A stretch of DNA of 64,000 nucleotides from Rostratula benghalensis (lineage: Eukaryota; Chordata; Aves; Charadriiformes; Rostratulidae), in the NCBI GenBank assembly GCA_013399305.1, contig VXAI01000067.1, positions 558,001-622,000 of the forward strand, read 5' to 3'. Positions 39,293 to 54,150 of the stretch are shown one piece after another. Positions within the stretch are counted from its first letter, which is position 1; each line of letters begins with the position of its first letter. Under the pieces are notes generated by a model. The model made no database searches and had not been told where the DNA came from. It saw only the letters and a program-made list of their open reading frames with translations. The translations under genes were made by a program, and so were the position numbers.

Positions 39293-42200
39293 TGCAAACT
39301 GAAAATGATCAAATAGAAACCATTAATATGTGGATTTGTACTATGTAAAATGCAGCAGGGAGAACTGGTGCTGCAAAAAGTGCAGTGGTTGCCCTCTAGG
39401 ACATGTATTTCACTCTCTCCCTTGTATTGGTTTATTCAATTTATTATAATTTTGAGACAAATCTGTTTTCAGGTTATTGTTTACAAACTGCGATGTGACT
39501 TTGCAGATACCTCACAAATTACAGTCCAATATTGTCCTTTAATAACTATGTACCACAAAGTACCTGCACTCCAAATGGAGCATCAAGTATTCAGTATTTC
39601 AATTAACGTCTCTAATGCTGATCATGCCAGGTTCCGTATTATGTCATGATCCCTGAATTCACTACACAGTATTTTTGCAGTAGTAATTTTCATACAGGAT
39701 CTTAAACTATAATGCATACAGTGCTAGTTGAATTCTTCTGGAAACTGTCTCTTTGCAGACACTGCAAAATACAGAATTTACTGTACCCAGAACAGAAGGT
39801 TAGCTTTAATCTGGGCATTTAGCGATTCAGACAGGGAGAACCTTGCCCGGACTTCTGGTGTTTAACTACAGACCCAACACTGGACCCAAAGTCTTTTAAG
39901 TGAATTATCTTTAGTGTATTTTAGAATAGGGTTTATACATTAGAAACAGGTTATTTATTTTACAAAGTTTTGACTTGTAAGATGAATTTATTATTAATAA
40001 TCTTGAATGTCTAAACCAACATTTGATTCGCATTAAAAGGCCAGTTGACTAGCATGCATTCTAATGATAATAAATGTCCTGTAATTGATCATTTTTCCAC
40101 GATTGTTTAGCTTTAAAAGGAAAATCAAATGATAGAAACTACGCTTAAAATGGAGATACTCATCAAACACTATCTACAAACATACGAAACATGCATCTTC
40201 TTGCAGGAAAGCAGGGAGCAGAAGTTTTAGATAAGTACCATTCCCTCAGTCACAGATCTCCGACCTTTTCATCTTTGCTTTGAGCACAGTGTGGTGGTGT
40301 CCTGGCAGGAATGCCACTGCAATAGTCCCTCAAAACTTAGCTTTCTGAATAAAGCAAAATCCATGCAAGCTCAGTAACATAATGGTGTCAGACAACAATA
40401 GCATAATATTGCACTGGACAACAATATCCTAATAACCTACAGAGGTAGAAAGCCCTTTTCTTATAGAGGGATCAGGCCATTTGAAAAAAACTGTTTATTC
40501 AACTTCAAAGTCCACAGAACTGAATTGCTTAGCCTCGTGGTGGAATCACTGTACTTTGAATGTACACAGGATAATAAAAGCTGACGCTAAGCTATCATAC
40601 ACCACCAAGCTCAGAGTTACACCTGCTTCTGGGGTCATTTGCATTGAAGAAGCTAAGGGCAACAAAAGTATGACCTGCAAAGTTCAGAAGGCAGCAAGAA
40701 CTTGGCTTCAAATATATTTTCTTATTCTGTACTTTGATCTTTATGCAGAACTTCAACCACAAGTAGTTCTGTATGTGGATCACAATGGAAAATTTTTGCC
40801 CAGAAATGGATATTGTGATACTCAGCTGTGAATGCTTAAGCTATTGTCTGTTTTGAAAACCTAGGGTTTCATACATTCATCAAGGCTGATTTATGCCTAC
40901 AATTGGTGGTAACGATCTTGGTTTCTTTTCTCCCCTTTTTTTGGGATAGGGGTCCCATGGTGAATTTTTAGAGGTGATCACTGACAGCACAGTATTACTT
41001 TGGGCAAAGCACACGTAACACTGGATTATGTTTGTATCTGCTCTGGCAAGAAGTGGAAACGCTTGAGTCCAGCATGGGAGCACATCTGTCTCAGAGGCAC
41101 AGTAGCACTGTATTTGGGAAGTTAATGCTTCAGTAAAAACTATCATTAATTAAGCCATATCACAGCTCATGAAAAGTGTGCATCCCATCCTTACAAACAT
41201 ACTGGAAAAAAAATACCACAAAAACCCAACAGGTATTTTGCACATAGTAATACTCAAATAGGTTTTAATTAAATTGGGGTTTACAGTTGCTGTAATTAGA
41301 AGTTGAAGTACAGTAGACATGTATTGTATTTGGAGTTTTTTATTGTAATAATTTACTACACATTTGTTTAATGGAAGAAAAAAGCAGAAATTTGTTGCTT
41401 TATTGTGGGTTTTATTAAATCAATTATTAAACTTCACATTGTTGTCTTATAAAATATTCATTTGTATTGCTGTCTCTTGTCATCGTCTTTGATTCTTATG
41501 GCAGCGTTTCTTTGTAAGTGCCTGAACACTGAAGCTTAAATCAGTTTGGAGATGCTATATATAGAATGAATTATGTCTCCCTCTTTAGACAGAACAATTA
41601 AAGTCTTGTTATTTCCCATGCAGCAACTGCACTTTAGAAAATATAAGCTGACAAAGTATGGTGAAGGAGCAGCCATAAAACAACTGGCAAAACATACTTG
41701 AAACCTTACATTCACCCTTGAGGCGCCCTTGTTATCAAGGGCTGTAGACTGGAAGGAGTTCAGAGAAAAAGCAACAGACAATGAAATACAGAAGAACAGA
41801 AGAATCAATGCATCTGTCACAGGGAGACTCTGAAATGTACATGCCCTGTTTTAAGGTCTAACTAAACTCAATTGGAAATTTATATCTGTGTAACCTACCT
41901 CTAATCCTTTCCTTACTCTTGAAATTATTCAGGGCACAGGTTGTTTGGCACTAGTATAGTTAATGTAAGAATCGAGTATTCTTCTGAATCTGCTATTAAT
42001 CAACATCAAAAGTAATATGCATATTATCACTTATAATATTCCTAGGGATGGAATAAATGAGCACAACAGAACTATAAAAATAACTATGTAGAAATAATTA
42101 GTATACTTACTTAAAATGATAGAGAAATATGCAGAAAATGACACTGATTTCCAGATAAACTACCAGAAATTAATTACCTAACACACAATAACAGTACTCA

Positions 42201-45200
42201 GGAAGTGCAAGTGCCTGCAAAAGAAGACAAGTTATTTTTACAGACGTTGCAAGGTCATTTTTATTTTGAGCTTAGAGGAAAGGGGCCTTAGTATAAATAA
42301 GAATCACGTCTTTCCAAGCAGCTCTCCAGCACATCCAGATTATTTAATTTAGAAACATTACTCTTTTCCTTCTACAGAATCCTCTGCTTGAAATTAAAAT
42401 GCATTTACTTAATGGGATTTCTCTCTCACCAAGAGGCTGATAAGAGTCAAGCAGGTTTCCACAACTAGTGTTCCTGCTTTCTGGAGCTGTGCTGCAATAC
42501 AGCTAAAATCCTGTGAAAAACCTGCCAGCTCTAACAGTCTATGTTGGGAAGAGATTTTTCCTTTCTTAATCTGTGATTGTCACCCATCCTTTTCTGACAG
42601 GGATACAGCTTTGACAACAACCTACTCATATGAGTCAATAAAAAAAAAATATAGAGAGCAGACTGCAAAGCCTTACATCCCACTCTTATATTCTGAAAAG
42701 TTTGCATCCTAAGAAGAAAATTAACAGAAACCTATTTAATTTCTGAATGTTTCCCTTGCTTAATTTTGTGAGCGTTTTTTGTTTGCTCTGTTTTTTAAAT
42801 TGTGTTGGCATTTGGTCCTTTCAGTACCAGGAGCATTTCTTTCTACACCAGCAGAATTACCATGTAAAATATCATACCTGAATCTAGTCTTCAATTATTT
42901 TATTACTGTACACTTATTTCTTGCAGAATCACTCCCAGTTGGCAGAATGACTAAGAAAAGCAGCAGGCTGGCATATAAAAGCAGCTTTCTGACATAAAAA
43001 CAAACCCTTCAAAAGATACCCACCATCTAATGAGTACAAAGTCTTTTGTTCAGGTATTTTGGCAGAATCTCATGAGGACACTGCACTGATGCGGCATAGA
43101 GCAGGACTCTTAACTGTTGTTCCTCTACAGATACTAAAAGTATATCAGAAATTAAGATAGGGTAATTAGACGTGATGTGTACTGCAGTAGCTTCCTAGAC
43201 TCCAATAAGCTAATCCATTGTTAGAGAAGTTCTCTTATGATCTCAAGGGGAGGGGGCAACCCACTATAAATACCCAGCTCATTTCCCTCTATCCATCCAA
43301 AATGGCATCACCAAGATCTCTTTTTCTTGCTGGTTGCTCCAAGCCCATTCTGTTGTTCCAGGAGTTAGCACACCTAGTTTAAGCATCCTGTTTCATCAGC
43401 ATTTTGCATTATGCCACTGCTCTCTGCTTCTCTCATGTTGTTTTCTTGCCATATTCTACATGCTCCACAGCTTTACTAAGAATATCCAGCTTGCACCCTG
43501 TGCACCTGCTGCTTATATGGTCCCTAGGAATTTCTCCTGAAGCACTGGGTGGGAAACACCCGCCAAAGACTTGCAAGGCCTGTTCTATTCAAATATACAC
43601 TTGCCCAAAATCCATTTGATCTCTTTGATCTCTTGATAAAAAAACCCCTCTAGCCACCATGTTGCTAATCACAAGGAAGACATGTTCTGAAAGCCCCTAC
43701 ATTGTCTTTCTACCTTAAAAAGAAGTAAAAAAATATGTACGGATAAAAATAATTAATGCCTTCCCCATCTTTAATCCCCTTTCCAGCTTCACCCCATTAT
43801 CCCCCTTATTCTGGGACTAACCAACACTCTGTGTTCTCTGGAACTGGCAAATCCCCTTCTGTTCTACTCTTTTTATTCTGTTTGCCATGGCTAAATGCTC
43901 TGGGAAGGACCATACATGTGCTTTCATTCTGTAAAATACCTGACACAACTTTGGAAACGGCTAGAATAGATACTGATCCTTTCCATTTCCTGCTATCCAG
44001 CTACCACAGCAAGCTGCTCTTAGAATGCACATGTACCTGCCTTCTACATTTACAGCTGTAAAATACCCAAATCAATACTTTTGCTCTTTTAGCTCTATTT
44101 TCTTTTTCGCCATTGTGTTCTGCCTTCCCTCCCCCCCCCCCCCCCCTTCAGTAACACACAGTCTGAAAACTGCCAGAGCTGAATGTACAGGACAAAATAA
44201 CTTAATTGCCTTTATTACAGTTATGAAGCGTTTACACACTTTATGGCTTCAACGTCTGTGGAAAAAACCAAGCCACTTCATAAACAAACACAGTTTTATC
44301 GATACGATGACTGCTTTATGATTTCCCTACTACTATTCCTGGTGAAAAGTTCTGTTGTTTTTCCAAGATAGTGACTGGCCAGTACACCAGGGTACATGAA
44401 ACCAGTTAATGCAGTCTGTCCAGAGTGTGTTTCACATTAAACTCAGTATGCTATACACAGGGATCTTTGGTTCAGCTGGTGAATACATAGAAGCAGCCAG
44501 ATGGCAAGTAGACAAAAAATTTGCTTTTGTCTCAGGTGCATTAAAAGCACCCAAGTTCCTGTACTCTTCCCATTTATTTTTCCCAAAACACACAGAGAGA
44601 AATTATCTAATAAATCCCTAAATAAATTGATGAGAAGTCAACATATAAAAATAGCTACTTAATTTTAGTAACTGGTTAAAATGATGCTACATATTTGAAC
44701 CTAGCACTCAGTTACTTTAGTTTTTTTGTTTTTGTTTTTTCCCATGTGTTACTTTTCCCAAGCCCACTGTAAGAACAAGTCTGCCACAAAACTGTCCGGA
44801 CAAATACTCCCCCTGAACTGCCAACCTTCAAGGCCTTTCCCGAGTTTCCCAGCAGATGGTGCACTAGCCTCAGCTTCACTAAAAAGATGCATAGACTTAC
44901 AGAAACTTCTATACGTCAAAATAGTAAATTTTCTTGCAAATTTTTAAAATGTCTTATTGATAAGTGAAAAAAACCGTCTTAATTTTTCCTAAGGATAACA
45001 CAAGGGATTTAATTTTATGATGGATGCAATAAGGAAAAGCACAAACCTATCAGACATTTGCTAATCGATTACTGGGAAGGATTAAGGTACTTCTTAAAGG
45101 CGTATACAGCTAAATATGGAATACAACGCTCGAATGCCTCCCTCAGGTTCCAAGTATGCAATAACAAATTGTGAGTGGCAAATAATTGTGGGCTGGTAGT

Positions 45201-48200
45201 TGAAATGCAATTAGAACAAATTATATTCATTAATGTAAACAATGTAAGTTATCATGCAAGCTCTTGGTTTCTGTGAAAATAAGTATTGCTTCTTCGGGGT
45301 GCTGAATTCATGTTTCCAGCACAACATATTTGAACATCCATTTGAAACATTCTTGACTGTCTGCTTTTTTATAAAGGAATTGATGACAATTTTGGTCAAA
45401 AACATACACTGGGGGAAGCAATTTTGTTTCAAAATAGGCAGCTACAATTATAAATGTAGAATATCACTGTGTTTACTGTGCTGATTTGAGGTAAGACAGA
45501 ACCAATTTTCTGTTCAGTAATTTTACTTTTTTTGCTGGGCCTCTTCTAACTAAATTCTGAAATTAACTTTAAGCCAGGGCAGTTTACATTGCTGCAATTG
45601 CTAGAATGATGTTGTGTTTTGATCTAGTTGCACAGGCTTCACAGGCTGAAAACAGAGATGACAGAGGCTGAAGAACTCAGAACCACAACTTCCTTCCAGT
45701 AAAGCCTTCTTTCATTTCTTCAAGATATTAAGCAATGCTGTGTTTTCTACGCTCCTGCAGAAGACACAAACCTTCAACTGGAAACAGAAATTACCCAACC
45801 AGTTACACACACTGGTTTCTTTCTTACATATTTGCCTTAAATATAAACTAGATGGAAAACATTATTTCAGGCAATCTAGCTGCTCGGACTTGCCACAGAG
45901 CAAAGGTCAAGTAATATCCTAGAAAATGTAAAAGAAAGTAACTCTCTGCATACCAGAAGTTAAAGGGTCGTGAGCAGTAAGCTGTAAATGAAGGTACGTT
46001 TTAGATAGTCTCACTTATGGAGAGGTATGCAGGATATCACACTATATTAGATCTATTAACTATCTTTGTAAAGCAGCAACGAAAGATTAATATTATTCCT
46101 CCAACCTCAGACTTACTACATTTGAAGTTTCTCAAGGGGGAAGGACTGAGGGAAGAGGTAGCCCCTAATTTTAGCTGTCCAAGCTAGAAAGAAGCAGCAC
46201 ACAGAGCAGGAGTAATAACAAAATTAAATCCTACTGATAGGCCTATCAACTGCTATGGAAAAGTAAGGGTATTCATACTGCCATTTTGTTGCTTGGTTGT
46301 TTCTTGGTTTGGTTTTTTTTTTTAAGAGTTCATAGTTTGTTGATGGTTCAAGGTGTGTTTGTGTACAAAAGAGGAAGGAGGGGAAAAAACAGGTAAAGCC
46401 AGATCACATGGATACTGCAGACAGCAACTGAAAAACAGTAAACTCCATTACATTACCATGCAGCCATCTGTGGAGCATGATAATATATTTTTGGGTCAAA
46501 TCGTGGTGGTCAGAAATGAAGTCAGTACCAGTTTTGTTCCTATGTTGCAGCATTAGTTGCTCTGCTGTGCAGATCAACTAGGATGTCTGATGACTGGTTT
46601 TACAACCGCTTTAAAGCAAGGTATGTTTTATCCATCTAGCTCACACCACACACATTCATTACTGACGCTAAGAGAAAAAAGATTTGAGTGTTGCCCCTCT
46701 CTCTGTATTGCCATAAATATTGCCTTATTTTCTTTTATCTGTTTAGGGAAGAACAAAGTCCAATAGGTAAAGAAGCTTTTGATTTTAGTGACTCTGATTA
46801 CCCATTGCTTCAGCAAATGCTCATCTGTAGCTACCTTTGTGCTATAGTATTCCTTATTGATGCATGCACATTACATCTGTCGTACAGCCAAACAGACAAC
46901 TGTGAGGATTTCTAAAACCACATAGGAAGGTCAAACACTTTATTTCTTTGAGTGAATTAATCTATGACTTCAGTGGCAAATTTTGTTTATTTAAAGCACT
47001 TGCCCACAGAGGGTGTATACCTTCATCCTTTACACCTATCAAGAAGCAATACACTCAATACATACCTTGAACAGGAACTTCCATGTGTCACCCTGTTTTG
47101 CATATTACAAAAGCTTCCTCTTTGAACTAATACACATACAGCATGAGAAAAGGCATGCCCAAATCTTAAACGTTTTCTTTTAAGAGAGCAAATTTTCAAA
47201 AAACACGTACACAACCACTACATGTTTTGTTACATTAATTCCATGCCTTCTTGAAATCAGTATATTTTCATAACTTCAAACTGATTTTCTTTTACATCTA
47301 CTTTGTACAACATGGTATTGCAACATTAAAACTATGGCTAAGAGTTTGGCAATGAGGCAATGAACAAACAGAACTGCAAGTCATTATGACTAGGATCTTG
47401 CTGTGTATTTCTGCTTTGGGGAGTAAGGTGGATACTGCAGACTAAGCCAAATTATGTTTCCTGATCATACCATGCTTCATTCAAAGCACTTCACAGGAGG
47501 AAAAATAAACACAGTAAAGGCAGCATAATGCTAACGTATCATTTAACAATGGCATTAACATTTAACAAATGGCAGCACAATGCTAACAGTAATTTTAAAA
47601 GTATTCAGGCTTTACTGGATTATAACAGAAGCCATAGAGCAGGAGGGAGAGGATGCATCATTAAATGAAACATTTTTAACAGCTTTACTAGAAAAACAGC
47701 TTCCCCTTTGCTTTCATGTAGCGAATCAGTGATTTATTACATGTAGATGACTTTGTTTTTCTTTAGCAAACTGATAAGATTTTCCTGTTACTACCACGAT
47801 TACAACAAAACTGGAGTTTCTGCATTTACTTCCTTGTTCGTGCAGCATCAAGTCAGGTAAAGGGTGGTGTTTATTAGTTACCTACCTACTGCAAATACAT
47901 TTATTTCAATTAAAGAAATGACACAACAGGATATCACGAATTATAAGGTTTTGCTAAAGTTGAAAGCTTAAATACCTTTATTTGCACTTAAGAAGTAGCT
48001 TTTCAAACTTGTGTGGCTTTTCTGACCTCTTGGCTCATTTGTTTGCATCCACAGCTACTCCCTTTTGCTCTCTGTACATCACACAGTGTAATTTTGTGTT
48101 GAAATAAACTGCATCATGTTGACCCAACAAGCATTTTGCAAGTAAAAATCCACATATTCTACAATACTGAAACAGGAAGATGAAGAATTCCAGCTTTTCA

Positions 48201-49980
48201 CAAACAAAAAAAATTTGCTGTTAACGATCCATGTAACAATCTAGCATGGGGTGATAAGGCAGGTGTTCTTCCCTTACACCTCACAACATGCATCAGTCCT
48301 TTCCACAGATAAAATGCAGTTCTGATGCAAAGACTGATGAAGCACTCGAGCCCACAGTCAAGAGCAAGTCCACCGCTGGTCTACCAGAAGGGATTGATCT
48401 CATGCCAAATACCATACAAAAGAGTAAAATGGTAGAATGTGGCTTGAAAACCAAAGAATTCTAGAGAACAGCTCACCATAAAGTGGGATGGTAGGCAGCT
48501 CCGCCTTGTGGGTGCATCGTTTAATGTATGTTCCTTCAGACAATGCTGACTGAATTGCTACAGAGCTCTGGTCCTCAGCCTACTTTTGGTGCTGTATCCT
48601 ACTGACTTTCCCTCCAGAGTCTGTGAATCCTCAGTTTGCCACCATCTGCTACCTCTATTGTCTGTGCAGAATTCCCACTTGCTTCAGCAGGGAATTCTGC
48701 TTTAGAAATCAACTGCTGTTATAAAGTCCAAATTATTATCTCCTGCTCCTGTTTCAGCAACATTTGGGGTCAGTGAAGTCAGCAAGTCTGGATAAGTAAG
48801 GGCTAACTGAATTTGAGCTTAAAGTTATGTTTTCCAATTTACTCAAAAAGAAACTACACAAATGAAAAAAGGTGTTTCACAGCTGTTGCCTGGACAGCCA
48901 TCATGGTCTGCAAGGCTATAGGAAGCCTCATGATTCACAGTGCTTAGGATTAGAAACAGCCAGACCAAGTTAGGAGTTACAAAAGATGAACAAGTTATTT
49001 TGCCATTTTCTTGTTGGGAAATAACCAGATGAATCAAATTTCAGTAAGAGAACAGCCATTACTCAAAGTAAAAGATATTTTGATAGTAGTGGGTTATGAA
49101 CAGTCTCTCATAATATTATTAACCTACATGGCCTTTATTTTTCTGCCGTAGCATAATTTAAGAAATACCTTTCAGTGGAATGAACTAACATAACACCAGT
49201 GTGTTAACAAATTTAAAGAAAAACAGCAAAGGTTTTTATGTGAGTTTATTGCAAGACAAAGCATGCTTGTGTATATGCCTTGGATTTCTACTTTTTTTTT
49301 TTTTTCAAAATAGAAAGACAAGTCTTAAGTATTTACTGTTATTTATGTGTATAGTGAAAATCTACAGACTTTTGCTTGATGAATTTACAGACTATGCATC
49401 CTTACTATTAGTAAGGTTTCTCTATTTTTAAAACTCATCCCTATGGTGCATTTGTTACAATATCATCAGCAGAGATGAAAGAAAAAAATAACCCAAAACT
49501 TCTGTGCATGCTTCCATTCCTAATAGAGTTTCAAAAATTAATATTCTAAAACATTTCTAATGTTCTAGAAATTAATGCTCTTCGGGCCTATATCCTGAAG
49601 TCCAGACAAATTATTTCTAAGACTCACTTTCTAACACAGCTCCACACCAATTAAAGCTCTGCCATCTCCTATCACCTGAGTTAGAGTTTTCTAACAACTC
49701 TCTCGTTTCCCACCCAGACAAATCCTGTTCCGTGCCCGCTGTTGACTATCTAGGCTGCACACCACCATGGAAAGGTGGCTCAGCTCCTCTAACCACACAC
49801 CTGGATATCACACCTTGATACAATACACAGAGTAGGAGGTTTGCTTTGCTTCTACCTGTTATTTTGGCCTTCTCCGGCTGCAATCATCAGTGCTGTTGAG
49901 TGCTCACTTAGAGGTGATCTCAGACTCTCCCAGAGGTGATCTGCCAGTGATGGCCAGCAGGTCTCATCTCCCCCCGCCAG
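39293..49980. other. Intergenic or long 3' UTR sequence after SLC30A4
   Basis: No gene is recognised on either strand. The first kilobases may belong to a long SLC30A4 3' UTR. The longest open frame (40481-40831, plus) has no domain and no splice context. A C16 tract lies at 44131-44146. Confidence 0.5.
44131..44146. repeat. C16 homopolymer
   Basis: Sixteen consecutive C on the plus strand; length is prone to sequencing error. Confidence 0.85.
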
Positions 49981-50023
49981 GGACTTGAGGGAGCAGCCTC
50001 CCCCCAGGCCCCTCAACAGCAGT

Positions 50024-50046
50024 GGGCGGGGGGCGGGGAGGGGGGG
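50024..50046 (+). other. Strong G-quadruplex motif
   Basis: Four G-runs (3, 6, 4 and 7 bases) separated by single bases, directly before a CR1 fragment. Single-base loops predict a very stable quadruplex. Confidence 0.7.
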
Positions 50047-50069
50047 AAATGGCGGCAAGGTGCCGCGGT

Positions 50070-50398
50070 ACTTAAAGGGGGCCTACAGGAAAGGTGGGAA
50101 GGGACTCATTATCAGGGAGTGTGGTGATAGGACGAGGGATGATAGTTTTACACAGAAAAAGGGTAGACATAGATGTGATATCAGGAAGAAATTCTTTACT
50201 GCAGGGGTAGTGAGGCACTAGAACAGGTTGCCCAGAGAAGCTGTGGATGCCCCATCCCTGGAGGTGTTCAAGGCCAGGCTGGACGGGGCTTTGAGCAACC
50301 TGCTTGAGCAGGAGGAGATGTCCCTGCCCATGGCAGGGGTGCTGGAATAAGATAATCTTTAAGGTCCCTTCCAACTCTCACCATTCTGCGATTCTAAG
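50070..50398 (+). mobile_element. CR1 LINE 3' fragment, plus orientation
   Basis: Contains the typical CR1 tail: cttaaagggggcctacagga, ggaagaaattctttactg, gaacaggttgcccagagaag, ctggaggtgttcaaggccag, ctttaaggtcccttccaact and attctgcgattcta. It is the best-preserved CR1 in the window; the 5' truncation point is approximate. Confidence 0.92.
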
Positions 50399-53300
50399 AA
50401 AAGCTCCCCGCCCTGCAGGCAACCCAGCACCTGCTCCAGCGAGAGCCAGGGGTGGCAGTAACACAGGGCAGCCACCTCGGGCTCCCTCACAGCCGTGGAG
50501 GGTAGCAGGTAATGGATGCAGAGGCACAGCTGAAGCTTTACACCTGTTATTTTAATTAATAGCTTAATTTGTCACAGTCCACAGGCTCTCGATGTTGTAC
50601 TATATGAGGCACCATTAGAGGGACTGCAAAACCCTCAGCCCTGCAGAAGGGCACCACATCTTCATGATCAGCTCTGGCTGGAACATAAACATTATAAGGT
50701 TATCTAAAAGTAACAGCTAATTAAACCAAAATCCTTTGGTCATCAGGTCAAGGTACAGGACAAATAGGGTTGGTATAGCCTCTGTCAAGTGCATTGTAAA
50801 GGTGTGTGATCTTTGATCAGGGTGAGGCACTGCAGGGAAGGGCTCTTTGCGCTGGGTGTCTGCACACTCTTTGGACTTCCTTTGAAGAGTGCAATTAGCA
50901 ACAACGGCTGGTTTATGACAGCAGATAGCTTTCAGCAAACAATATGCCTGCACTTTAATCACATCAGCACCTGAAGGTCAATAGTTACTTAGTCCAACTG
51001 CAGTGCCCTGAGTCCACTTCCTCACTAACACTTTGCTATTTCCATTTCAGTTACACCTCTAGGTGATCTTGTTATCTTGTGTGCTCCCCATTTGGTAGGG
51101 ATGTACTGTACCACAAAGATTTCGGACAGCAAATTAAAACTGGGCTGAGTAGCATTTGTTTAATCTGAAAGCTTTTTTGGGAAATGTCCAACACCAAATA
51201 TTGGCCAGATCTAGTGAATCATTCCCATTACTTGTTTTCTACAGCTAGTCCTAGGGACAGCAACCCTCTGTACTGAGCAAGACGGATGACAACCACAGGA
51301 TGAACAGTTTCCTTTAGTAACTTAACACAGGGACGCGATGCAATCATTATTTTCTACAAAAACCACAGATGTCAATGAAGAAACTAGACAGTATAGTGCT
51401 ACACTCATAGCATCTTGCAGCAGAGAAATGCTGACACCAGGCAAAGAAAGCTAAATTAAAGATTCAGCGCAGCTCTTGGATAAACTGCAGATCTTGCAGC
51501 AGGCCTTTAAGTATTGTAATGACAAAAAATTAGTTTATTAATAATTGCAAGAATGCTGCAGAAAGCAATCCCCTATTCTTCCAGAAAACCATTTACAAAT
51601 AGACTAAAGTTGTCACCCACCTGCTATTAGAAAAGCATGACTGTAGATTGCAATGATGCCCCCCTGATGGTGGTTAGAGGCATTAAGAACATTTTTCTTG
51701 GTTTCTAATCTATATTTGAAAGTTTAACAAGCCCCTGAGCACTTATATTAAACTGTGTAATTAGTATGAAAGCTGGAAGTGATACAGTTCCACAGAGAAG
51801 AAATGGGTGGAGTGAGTAAAGATAGTGATTGTTTAAAAAAAAACAACCCCAAAAAAACCCCCAAGAAAACCAACAAACCAAGAACAGAATGGAGTAGGAG
51901 GCAAAATGGAAAGAACACAATGAAGAGAATGAAAAACATTGTTAAATTTATTTCAACAGCCTCTAAATTGTCCATGGAATAAAAAGTCATAGGTTTGCAT
52001 AACACAGGACATGGGAAATCTCATTGTTCTCATAAAAGTCAACTCACAAAATTCAGCCAATTAAATTTTTACTACAGACAACAGAGGTACAACAGAACAA
52101 GGAAATAATTTGTATATTACTTTATAGATTTGTGTTGAGTAGATGCAGAGGGGAGATACAGTAATAGCTCTTCGTGTGCTCCACTTAAAAGAAAAATCTC
52201 ATCTGTGCAAGAGACAGAGTACTTTTAGGTACAGTCTGAGAACACACAAAATTGTTCCTATAAATTTAACAATACGTGTAATTGAAGTGCAGAAAAATAT
52301 TTTCATCTCTCACAATACGTGAATATTCTCCCCACAAATCTATATTAAAAAAAAAAAAAGACTAGCTAACAAAGAAAAACTTTTTATTACCTTTGCTTTT
52401 ATGCTTTAGCACAGGATGAGAGAAGCAACAACTCACAGCTGATGGCAGTCACTGCCTAATGTGCTACTGGAAGACACCACTGAAAAGCAGTTAACTACAA
52501 AAATTACATTAGGATGACTTACACTTATTCCCCTAATGTTGACAGATACTTTGGTCATAGTATTTACAGACCACACAAGTGATTTACTGAAGAACAAACT
52601 CATTTAATTTACACATCAACTCATAGCACAGCACTTCTTTGGTTAGATTCAGTCCAGTAAAAATATGGAAATACTGAATAACTTACAGAAAAAAATTAAA
52701 AATTTTTCTATTAAAATACTTAAAACTTCTATCCCTCAGATCACTGGATTTCTGTGGTTATATGCTGTCAAATTATCTTCTAATGTCACTCCTTAAAATG
52801 AAATCTAAGAATGTATTCTGAAGACTTGTAGTTCTCAAGTTTAAACACAAATGCTGCTGAGTCATCCTTACTTGATAAATTTTTGCATTCCATCTGCACA
52901 CAAATATAGGATAAATAACACCTTTCCCCCCCCCCCCCCTTAGCATCAATAAATCTGAAAACATAAAGCTTCTGGAGCCAAGCTACCTTAAAATTTGCAA
53001 GACAGCTTCACTAACTTAAGCTTTGTCTTGCAGCAGAGTAATCTACAGCACTTCACTAATACACACTTATGGGGAACTTATCCCAGTTAGCAGCTGTTTC
53101 ACTTTTGCTTTCTTCCTCAAAGAAAGTCATAAGCATTCTGAACCTCCACTGTAAAAGAAACCATGTAACATATTGTGAAACTGCTTGGGAAGGGACACAT
53201 ACTGAAAACATGCACAGAAGACTGTTCTATCATAGGATGTGTATATTGCCTCATTAATTTACCAGGTCTGCCCATTACTTTCTTTCCCTGGCCAACCCAT

Positions 53301-53852
53301 AAGAAAACAGACACTTAAAGAGGAACTGTCTCCTCATGAAGTCATTCCTAATTTTAATCTTTATTCTTTTTTTGAAGCAGATGTCCCTAATAAAATATAT
53401 CTATAAATATTTTAAAAAACCCCAAAACTGTTAACTGTGCAATACATTTGAGCTAACATATTGTGCCTTGCACAGAAAGAAGAAATTAACATTATGTAGC
53501 TAGTTTTGGATAATGTAAGTTTTCTGATTCTAGTAACTTTTTCTAATTCTAAACATGAGCAATATTTGAATACAACAGAAATTATCTCATTTCCAATTCC
53601 CTTTTAGTCATGTTTAATACTTACGTCCTAGTCCTGCACTCTCAAGTATACCCTATAAATAACATATTGGACTCCTCAGTGGGTTAAGGTCAGTCAAAGT
53701 TAGTATTAGCAATGAAATCTTAAGTTTAACTTCTATTGTTATCACATCTAACATAGAAAATGAATGTAAAGTATACTTTATGACCACATATGCTGTCATA
53801 CAAAAACATCCTCTGGCTACGATGACTATTTGGTCTGCACTGAAATACAGTA
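50399..53852. other. Intergenic sequence between SLC30A4 and C15orf48
   Basis: No gene is recognised. It is AT-rich with an A/C tract near 51836-51866 and a C14 tract at 52926-52939. The open frames are short and unsupported. Confidence 0.5.
52926..52939. repeat. C14 homopolymer
   Basis: Fourteen consecutive C on the plus strand, after ccttt. Confidence 0.8.
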
Positions 53853-53987
53853 NNNNNNNNNNNNNNNNNNNNNNNNNNNNNNNNNNNNNNNNNNNNNNNN
53901 NNNNNNNNNNNNNNNNNNNNNNNNNNNNNNNNNNNNNNNNNNNNNNNNNNNNNNNNNNNNNNNNNNNNNNNNNNNNNNNNNNNNNNN
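53853..53987. other. Assembly gap (135 N)
   Basis: Undetermined bases immediately beyond the 3' UTR of C15orf48. The flanks are not obviously GC-rich, so a repeat or low-quality stretch is more likely than GC drop-out. Confidence 0.99.
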
Positions 53988-54000
53988 AAGGATTTTTCCA

Positions 54001-54006
54001 TTTAAT
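54001..54006 (-). terminator. Candidate C15orf48 poly(A) signal (ATTAAA)
   Basis: TTTAAT on the plus strand is the common variant ATTAAA on the minus strand. It lies 255 nt past the stop codon and beyond the miR-147 hairpin, so the hairpin would be inside the 3' UTR. The N gap just beyond could hide another signal. Confidence 0.35.
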
Positions 54007-54150
54007 TATCATCTGAGTAGTCAACATTTAACACCAAATGCCTACTGAAAAGGAATATTTGAGACAGATTTTTGGACTGTGGGGATGTTGTATGCCAACT
54101 TCTAAGGCAACATGAAACTCCTCATCCAGAGTCCAAAAAATGTAGGGAGA

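Noticed and set aside
40481..40831. 116-codon plus-strand open frame after SLC30A4
   Set aside because: It lies in likely 3' UTR or intergenic AT-rich DNA, with no recognisable domain and no exon signals.
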